64,000 bases of DNA from Talaromyces rugulosus (taxonomy: Eukaryota; Ascomycota; Eurotiomycetes; Eurotiales; Trichocomaceae), in NCBI RefSeq assembly GCF_013368755.1, contig NC_049562.1:2418001-2482000 (forward strand), in the 5' to 3' direction. A program made the translations under genes and the position numbers. The notes beneath the pieces are model-generated. The model made no database searches, was not told the DNA's origin, and saw only the letters and a program-made list of their open reading frames with translations. Positions 58,516 to 64,000 of the stretch are shown here, in pieces; position 1 is the stretch's first letter; every line of letters starts with the position of its first letter.

Positions 58516-60329
58516 TCAGTCGGCTGGCCGCCCGCCACGGAATAATTCGCGCCCAATATCTCCACTCCTCTGAATGCTCAGGCTAGAACTGCTGCTTCGT
58601 CGCCGGCGATTCCGCGTCTCGGCTGGATCGGTCGGGCTCAAGCCACTGGCCCTAGCATACAAGAAAAGCACATCAGTCAGGCTGACTACGCCCACCAGCC
58701 GACCAGATAGCCGGGCACCGGGAAGTGCAGACGCCGGTACAGATGGCGCAATCGCTGATGGCAAGGTCGCTGGTGAGCCCTGATATCCTTGCGGAGGAGT
58801 GGGATGGTGTGGTTGTGTGTGTGCTGGAGGCGCATGGTTGCCCGCGGCATTCATGGCCACCTGGTTCTGGAACCCAGGACTTGCGGGCCGAGGTGTAGGA
58901 ATTGCTGGCGTCGAAGGCCCAGATGACGACGGCGATTGAGGATCAGTAATCCACAAACTATGGAGAAGATATTAGAGATTAGAGATTAGATAAAACGACA
59001 GCAGAGACCTACCGATGAGATGTGGTGGCAACCATTTTAGCTACCGTGTGGGCCAAAGTTGACGTTGGTGTCACGTAGAAAACAGGGAACGAGTCTTTGC
59101 CCTCTACCAGGCCCCGAGTAGACAGAATGATGGTAATGAAGTGGATACACGTGTTTTGAAGAAGCGGTAGGGAAGTTGACGTTGTCAACAGCTGCAGACG
59201 GTTAGCTTGATAACAGCAGAATCATAGCTTATCCGACATACCTTGACGTCAACCGTAGATATATTGCCGATAACATTAGTATTGTTATCAACTACAGCCA
59301 AAGAAGAAATCCCCTCGTCATTCATGAGTTGTAGAGCGTGGTATAAAGGCTTATCGCCACTAAAACACTGTTAGCAGAAAGGTCCCAAAGTTTTGATAAA
59401 ACTTACTTAATGTGAATGACCTGTTGAGATCCTAAACGGAGGTCTCTCAAATATTGCGGATACAGCTGATCAATAATCGGAAAGCTGCGGCCATTCTCCC
59501 ACAGAAACTTGACGAGGCGAGACTGGCTCACAATGCCAACCGCTTCATTGCTGCCTTCTTTTAACACAACAATCCGATGCACCCCGCCACCAAAGGTTTC
59601 CACCGCGGCCATCAAATTGGCAGTCTCCGGTAGCGTTGTCAGAGGCTCCTTGGGCACAAGATCTCTGATATCCTTCAATGGAATCTTGCTCCCCTCCTGC
59701 GCCTTTTGAGACACTTCTTGAAATGAAGTGAGCTGTGATTCTGTGGGCTTTGCCAGCCCAACCACCAGGAGCAGATATGAATTCAAGTCATTGTACCCAA
59801 AAGTGCCCACCACAGATTTATCGTCGACAGACTCACGGACGAGAAGAACGGGTGCCTCGGTTTCAATCAAAGTCTATGCGACAGACAGATTAGCATTGTC
59901 GATTAGTCTAGTATATAATCAAGTTGGTGGCCTTACATGTGTAGCATCCTCAATTCCAGTATCCACCTCGACAAACTGGAGATCCTTTGGCTTCACCAGC
60001 TCCCCGATAGATATATGACGCCAATCGCGCCCATTAAAAGCCGGATTTGCAGGATGGCGAACAGGAGGGTTATCAATCAACCCCTGTATGGCAGCCTGGG
60101 TCAACGAGGGCTGGCGTCGGGCGCGGGGGGACTGTGGCATGCTCCGTAGACTTTCGCTGAAGCTCTGGCGATGCGACGAATTGTGAGAAGGGACATGGGC
60201 AAGGCGAATCGAGGGCTGTCTGGAGTGAGGCGATCGTGAATCCGTGCTGGTTCGTGGCGATGAAACCGCGGATTCGGCTGGGGTGTCCTGCTGCTGCTGT
60301 TGCCCCGCGCGAGGTGGCTGCTCCGCCAT
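58516..60329 (-). CDS. SDS23: SDS23/Moc1-type CBS-domain protein, PP2A/PP6 regulator
   Basis: Five exons (60329-59937, 59873-59407, 59359-59242, 59191-59013, 58957-58516) give 532 aa. The first 95 residues are Ser/Arg/Pro-rich with many possible phosphorylation sites. Four CBS motifs follow: [84 protein letters not shown], and the last built from [18 protein letters not shown] and [21 protein letters not shown]. The region between the last two parts carries a Pro/His-rich insert. The C-terminus is Arg/Ser-rich. S. pombe Sds23 inhibits type 2A-like phosphatases in response to nutrient status, and the same role is inferred. The CBS modules may bind adenine nucleotides. Confidence 0.92.
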
Positions 60330-60714
60330 TGAGTTTTTCTCGAATGGTTCAGGCGCAGTTCGTCGGCAACAGTTCAACGATCTGAAACGCTTTCGAGAGT
60401 ATATTTATAGACTGGACAGCAGTCTGGTTTTGCAGCTTCTTGTCGAGCAGATAGATGGTGTTCGGGGATGACGATGGGAGAGCAGCGGTCAGAAGACGGA
60501 CGGGGACCCGCCAGACAGACAAGCTGGGCGGGACGACCCGCTCAGCTTCCCCAGAACAACAAAACATATTGCGACTTATAGTCAATAGAAAATAATTCTT
60601 TATCTATCGACCCTAGGGTACTATATAAGAATGTCTTTTAGAAATGTGTTTACTTGTTATTGAGACAGGATATGCGAAAAGCTCATGGCAATGGATTCAA
60701 TTGAGTGTTAGTCT
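60330..60714. other. SDS23 upstream region
   Basis: Promoter and 5' leader of SDS23. The 3' end of the decayed gene on the same strand begins just beyond it. No other gene is seen. Confidence 0.45.
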
Positions 60715-61599
60715 TCAGCTGAGATCTTGCGCCACTTCCGTCAATTTGGTGGACAGTTTTTCCAAGAGATTGTTACATGTCCTCATCTTTTCTTCGAGAT
60801 GCGAGCAAGCATTGGCGACGCTCTGATCTAGGGGTAGACGTAGAGACTCTCGATCAATAACGAACCCCAAATGCTGGTATATAGCGTTTTGTGGCAGGGA
60901 ACTTATGTCTGGTTTCTAACATAGTGTGCTTGAAAGACGTCACTGGGGGGAACTATCGCCAATGAGGCGTATTGATTGATCGGTTTTATTTCACCCTGGA
61001 CAACATTCGTTAATTCCAAACCTGAAAAGTTGGCATAACATAGTCACTTACCGTCTCCACCAGTATCTCCCCTTTTGAGCGGTACTCATTGCCAAGCTAG
61101 ATCAAATAGGCGGTTGAGTACTCAACAGGCCCGGCGATTCTCTCACTGTTGCACCAATAAGTGGCTGTTCCAGGTTTGATCTCAAGCTCTCTGGGGTGAT
61201 ATTCTTTGATGATATCTGGGCGGCAACTTCTTTTTTGGTCGACAAGCAACGGCTTATAAAAAGGGCACACCAGTCTCGTCCGCCATCTCAGACACGGTGA
61301 TGGTGAAGATGAAAGAAGCCTTAAAAGAGTTGACTAGTATCGAAGCTTGATAGAGGCTAGACGTCCCACTATCCTCTAATATGGTAAGATTGGCAGAAGG
61401 ACATGCACGAATATATGTGGGGCACAGAGTAACCCCGGTCCTTTGTTGCTCAGCAAGTCTTTGACATATTTTTCCAGTTTTTTGAGTTGACCTTGCGCAG
61501 ATAGTTGATCACTGTGTCTGAAGTATCTTCGTCTGAAACCTCTTCAAGGTATTTCTTAATAGCGATAGAGAAACGCATAAACGCATCATGAACAATCAT
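60715..61599 (-). pseudogene. Unidentified decayed coding sequence
   Basis: Minus-strand pieces in changing frames read like protein but are broken. From the 5' side: 49 codons from an ATG at 61599 (MIVHDAFMRFSIAIKKYLEE...); a 58-codon open piece (LAEQQRTGVTLCPTYIRACP ... SEMADETGVPF); a piece YKPLLVDQKRSCRPDIIKEY with REIEIKPGTATYWCNSERIA-like continuation and an in-frame TAG; a likely intron near 61047-60992 leading to EIKPINQYASLAIVPPSDVF; and a final 60-odd codon piece, NAIYQHLGFVIDRESLRLPL ... LEKLSTKLTEVAQDLS, ending in TGA at 60715. Single-base shifts, one in a T run near 61258, would reconnect neighbouring pieces. No piece is long enough alone to be noticed. I cannot name the family. 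The Ala/Lys-rich helical end could be a coiled coil. Confidence 0.6.
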
Positions 61600-62647
61600 T
61601 TAGAAAAGCACTGCTGCCTCTGATGGTAGCCTCTAGGACGGATGTGAACACACTAGCTCGAAGAAATTAAATATGGGAAAGAAAGAGAGAAAGAGAAGAA
61701 TCCAGAGATAATTTTTTACAATAGGTAACCGAGATTTGTGGACAAGACTATTCCTATTCTATCTCCGCTCGAGGGTATTCCCAAACCTGGCGCCGCTATC
61801 GCTATGAGTTGATGCCTCAGGTTGGTCATCAGCTGGAGATATAAAGCCACTTGCAGAGCCGCGACAGCCTCTCACCATTTGTGTATAACTAGGTAATCAT
61901 GGCTTCGTTTAGCCAAAATCCCAGATTCTGTGTGATCCTAAGACCGACTAATCTTATCAACATGTGCATTCAATTCACTTTTCTTTCGTCATGTTAAAGG
62001 TCATTACAGAAATTCTCAACTACGAGAAGTATTTGATATTGCTCCGATATCTGGATCATTTATATCCGGATTAATTCAATTTGGTTGGCAAGTCTTGCCT
62101 GTTTCTGTTTATGTCCTTGTCTTGATTATTCATTTGTTTTATTTATTTCCTTTTACTCTGGGCATAACAAGGAGCGTCTTGTGCCACTAGCAAAATTTTT
62201 TTTCTCTTTTCCTTTTTTCTGAAAGCATAGAATATCTGTAATGAATGAGATAGACTTTCAGCGGCCGTCCTGTGTGGACAACTTCACTCTAGTCCATCTA
62301 TATATAAGATGGTGTAGCTTCAATGTTATTTTTATATATTTATGTAGTTGATGACTTAGTCTGCTAATATATTATAATTAGATGTAAAATGTTTAGAGAG
62401 CTAGGTATTGCTAATTTCTCAGTGATCACTTTATAACTATCCCCTTGGTACGGTACAGGCTGCAACAGTGACGCTGGTTACTTCCCATAAATGATGAATT
62501 TACCATAAGTTGTAATATAATCTATCTTGCTTTAGGGCTAATAGAACGCTTTGTCTTCTATTCGGCCTACTAGGTTTAGGATCTAACTCTCTAATAATAC
62601 AAATAAAAATAAACTAGGAATTTCCTGCTCAATCTAATCTTTTTCGC
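61600..62647. other. AT-rich segment between the decayed gene and the HNH gene
   Basis: This 1.05-kb stretch is among the most AT-rich of the window, with T and A tracts and no open frame of substance. It holds the 3' flank of the HNH gene. More decayed sequence is possible. Confidence 0.45.
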
Positions 62648-63925
62648 TCACTCATCCGCGTAAACGTCCTCCTCCCCTTCATCCTCGCTTTCATTGTCGC
62701 TTTCATAAGCATCCTCTTCGGTCATCTCATCGGGAACCGGAGTTTCGCTGATTTGTCTGGTCAAACAATTCATTAAATGGTCGACATCTCCGGACTTCAT
62801 CGATGAACCTATCATCAGATCTTGATACTCATGCCCGAGGGTGTCGACTAGTGCTTTGAGCATCTTCCTCCCGATGTATTTCCCTGGTGTAGCCCACACA
62901 CGACACCCAAATTGATCATACAGGGTTAGAGCCTGTTTCTCCCCGGGCGCAGCCTTCCAAGCTCGTCTCAGTATTTGTAGACAATAGTGGAAGTACAGGT
63001 ATCGGGCTGCAGGACGGGCGTTGCTTTTGAATACGAGCTTTCTATTGTCAAGGCTTCGCCATGTCATAGAGCTGTCAGGTTCTATGACGCCATGATCTAG
63101 TTTGTGAAATGTAGAGTCGATAATCCGAATTTTGTAGTTTCGGACTTCTCCTGTGACCCAGACTCTTACTTGTTCCATTGAGAACTCATCCGGGATATCT
63201 GGAACAATCACAAATACGCCTTTATCAAATTGCTCTTCAATAGATTTGTGGATAATAATGCCATTTTTGGACGAAAACATCTCTTCTGGACGTATCTTGC
63301 CAAAAATTTCATCCATCATCTCTTGACCGTGCTTGTATGAAAATATGTGACCGGCCCTCATGTCCTTTTCGTAAAACCGGCGCTGAATAATTGGGCACCA
63401 GGCGTACCCCTCTGTATCCAAACTGTTCTGGTCTTTGAGAAGTTTCTTGCGGAAGTTATATTGTGTAGTTCCATCTCTCGCACCCTCTCCAACCCCCTTA
63501 ATATCCATGCCCGTTCTAGCGCTTGTAAATAACCTCATAAATATGCCTCTAAAGACTCCGTCGGGGGTGTTCTTGTCCGCTGCCATTGCCTCGCTGCGCT
63601 GTTTGAACCGCTGTTCTCTTTCCTCGGCTGCGCGTATTTTCGAGAAGAGGTCTTTGGCAGCCTCCCGATTCTGCCATGTTTCAAAGTCACCCTGGAACTG
63701 CGAAAAAGAAATATCGGAGGCAATGCGCAATCTCTCCAGGGTTTTGCTTTCTGCACGCGAGGCTCCGCTGAAAAAGTCTTCGTTGAAGGTTCCGCGAGCC
63801 TTGATGTCTTTCCTTGCTTGTACCTCTTCCTCGTGGAGCCTTCGCCTTTTAGTTTCGAGATCTTTCAACTCGTCTCCTTGTCTCTTTTTAGGGATGTAGA
63901 TTCGCCAGTGATTGGGACTATCCAT
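62648..63925 (-). CDS. HNH-type nuclease-like protein (variant HNH_2-like core)
   Basis: A single exon encodes 425 aa from the ATG at 63925. An in-frame ATG at 63967 would add 14 residues, but MDSPNHWRIYIPKKRQ looks the better start. Residues about 20-120 form a long charged coiled coil. Residues about 175-245 hold a region laid out like fungal HNH nuclease domains: Cys177 (WCPII), His193 (RAGHIFSY), Asn221 (SKNGIII) and then SIEEQFDKGVFVIVPD. In ordinary HNH_2 proteins the position before FD.G is an His-containing helix (LH..FD); here it is Glu229. A helical region with ARPAARYLYFHYC follows, then an acidic tail (SDNESEDEGEEDVYADE). The layout supports an HNH-derived protein, but nuclease activity is doubtful without the last His. 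A decayed paralogue lies at 20490-21382. Confidence 0.78.
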   Translation of the reverse strand: MDSPNHWRIYIPKKRQGDELKDLETKRRRLHEEEVQARKDIKARGTFNEDFFSGASRAESKTLERLRIASDISFSQFQGDFETWQNREAAKDLFSKIRAAEEREQRFKQRSEAMAADKNTPDGVFRGIFMRLFTSARTGMDIKGVGEGARDGTTQYNFRKKLLKDQNSLDTEGYAWCPIIQRRFYEKDMRAGHIFSYKHGQEMMDEIFGKIRPEEMFSSKNGIIIHKSIEEQFDKGVFVIVPDIPDEFSMEQVRVWVTGEVRNYKIRIIDSTFHKLDHGVIEPDSSMTWRSLDNRKLVFKSNARPAARYLYFHYCLQILRRAWKAAPGEKQALTLYDQFGCRVWATPGKYIGRKMLKALVDTLGHEYQDLMIGSSMKSGDVDHLMNCLTRQISETPVPDEMTEEDAYESDNESEDEGEEDVYADE

Positions 63926-64000
63926 GGCGGCGTATGGAAATTGGTTCTGACAGGACAAACTGATCAAGGGTTCGGGGTATGCGGAGGTGCAGTTGCTTAA

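Noticed and set aside
1..64000. tRNA genes
   Set aside because: I looked for B-box-like GGTTCRANNCC sequences; partial matches (for example near 24769 and 52670) did not fold into a T arm with matching acceptor and anticodon arms.

Overview
The window is nuclear DNA from a filamentous ascomycete, most likely a eurotiomycete (Aspergillus/Penicillium/Talaromyces-like). The evidence is short introns of roughly 45-70 bp with GTANGT donors and (C/T)AG acceptors, dense genes on both strands, and single-copy ascomycete genes whose rebuilt protein lengths match their families. The order was inferred from overall gene style and not tested by phylogeny. All exon joins below were made by hand, and each was checked for frame continuity and, where possible, against the known family sequence.

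Layout. 1-18.4 kb is a conserved housekeeping block: the tail of a regulator-like gene, ALG11 (N-glycan assembly), COX18 (mitochondrial insertase), a PTC5/PDP-type mitochondrial phosphatase, TCF25/RQC1 (ribosome quality control), a vacuolar PQ-loop transporter, ribosomal protein P1, CUB1-like UPF0662, and an ACO2/AcoB-type mitochondrial aconitase. 18.4-27 kb is looser and more accessory: an iron-type alcohol dehydrogenase/maleylacetate reductase-like gene, a decayed HNH-type gene, an NmrA-like oxidoreductase, and a rhodopsin-domain membrane protein with a long Ser-rich tail, separated by gaps of 1.5-1.9 kb. 27-52 kb is again dense and conserved: importin Kap121/Pse1, a CBS-PB1 membrane protein, RPS26, an F-box/LRR protein, a LanC-like protein, an SPT10-like acetyltransferase, CCT7, a metacaspase, TSR3 and a GGA clathrin adaptor. 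52-58.5 kb holds one conserved, unrecognised low-complexity protein (probably regulatory) between two noncoding stretches of about 2.5-2.7 kb. 58.5-64 kb holds SDS23, then an AT-rich segment with an unidentified decayed gene, then an intact HNH-type gene at the right edge.

How the genes relate. Most are core cell biology, not a cluster with one product. Several are divergent pairs sharing a short intergenic promoter region: ALG11/COX18, PTC5/TCF25, RPP1/CUB1, CBS-PB1/RPS26, LanC-like/SPT10 and TSR3/GGA. Translation and ribosome factors recur (P1, S26, TSR3, TCF25).

I do not see a CRISPR array, an obvious biosynthetic cluster, an intact transposon, or tRNA or rRNA genes. The most unusual material is the pair of HNH-type genes. 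One is intact at 62.6-63.9 kb and one is decayed at 20.5-21.4 kb. They share a variant core in which the last histidine position of the HNH motif is glutamate in both copies. The intact copy sits next to a second decayed coding sequence (60.7-61.6 kb) that I could not assign to a family.
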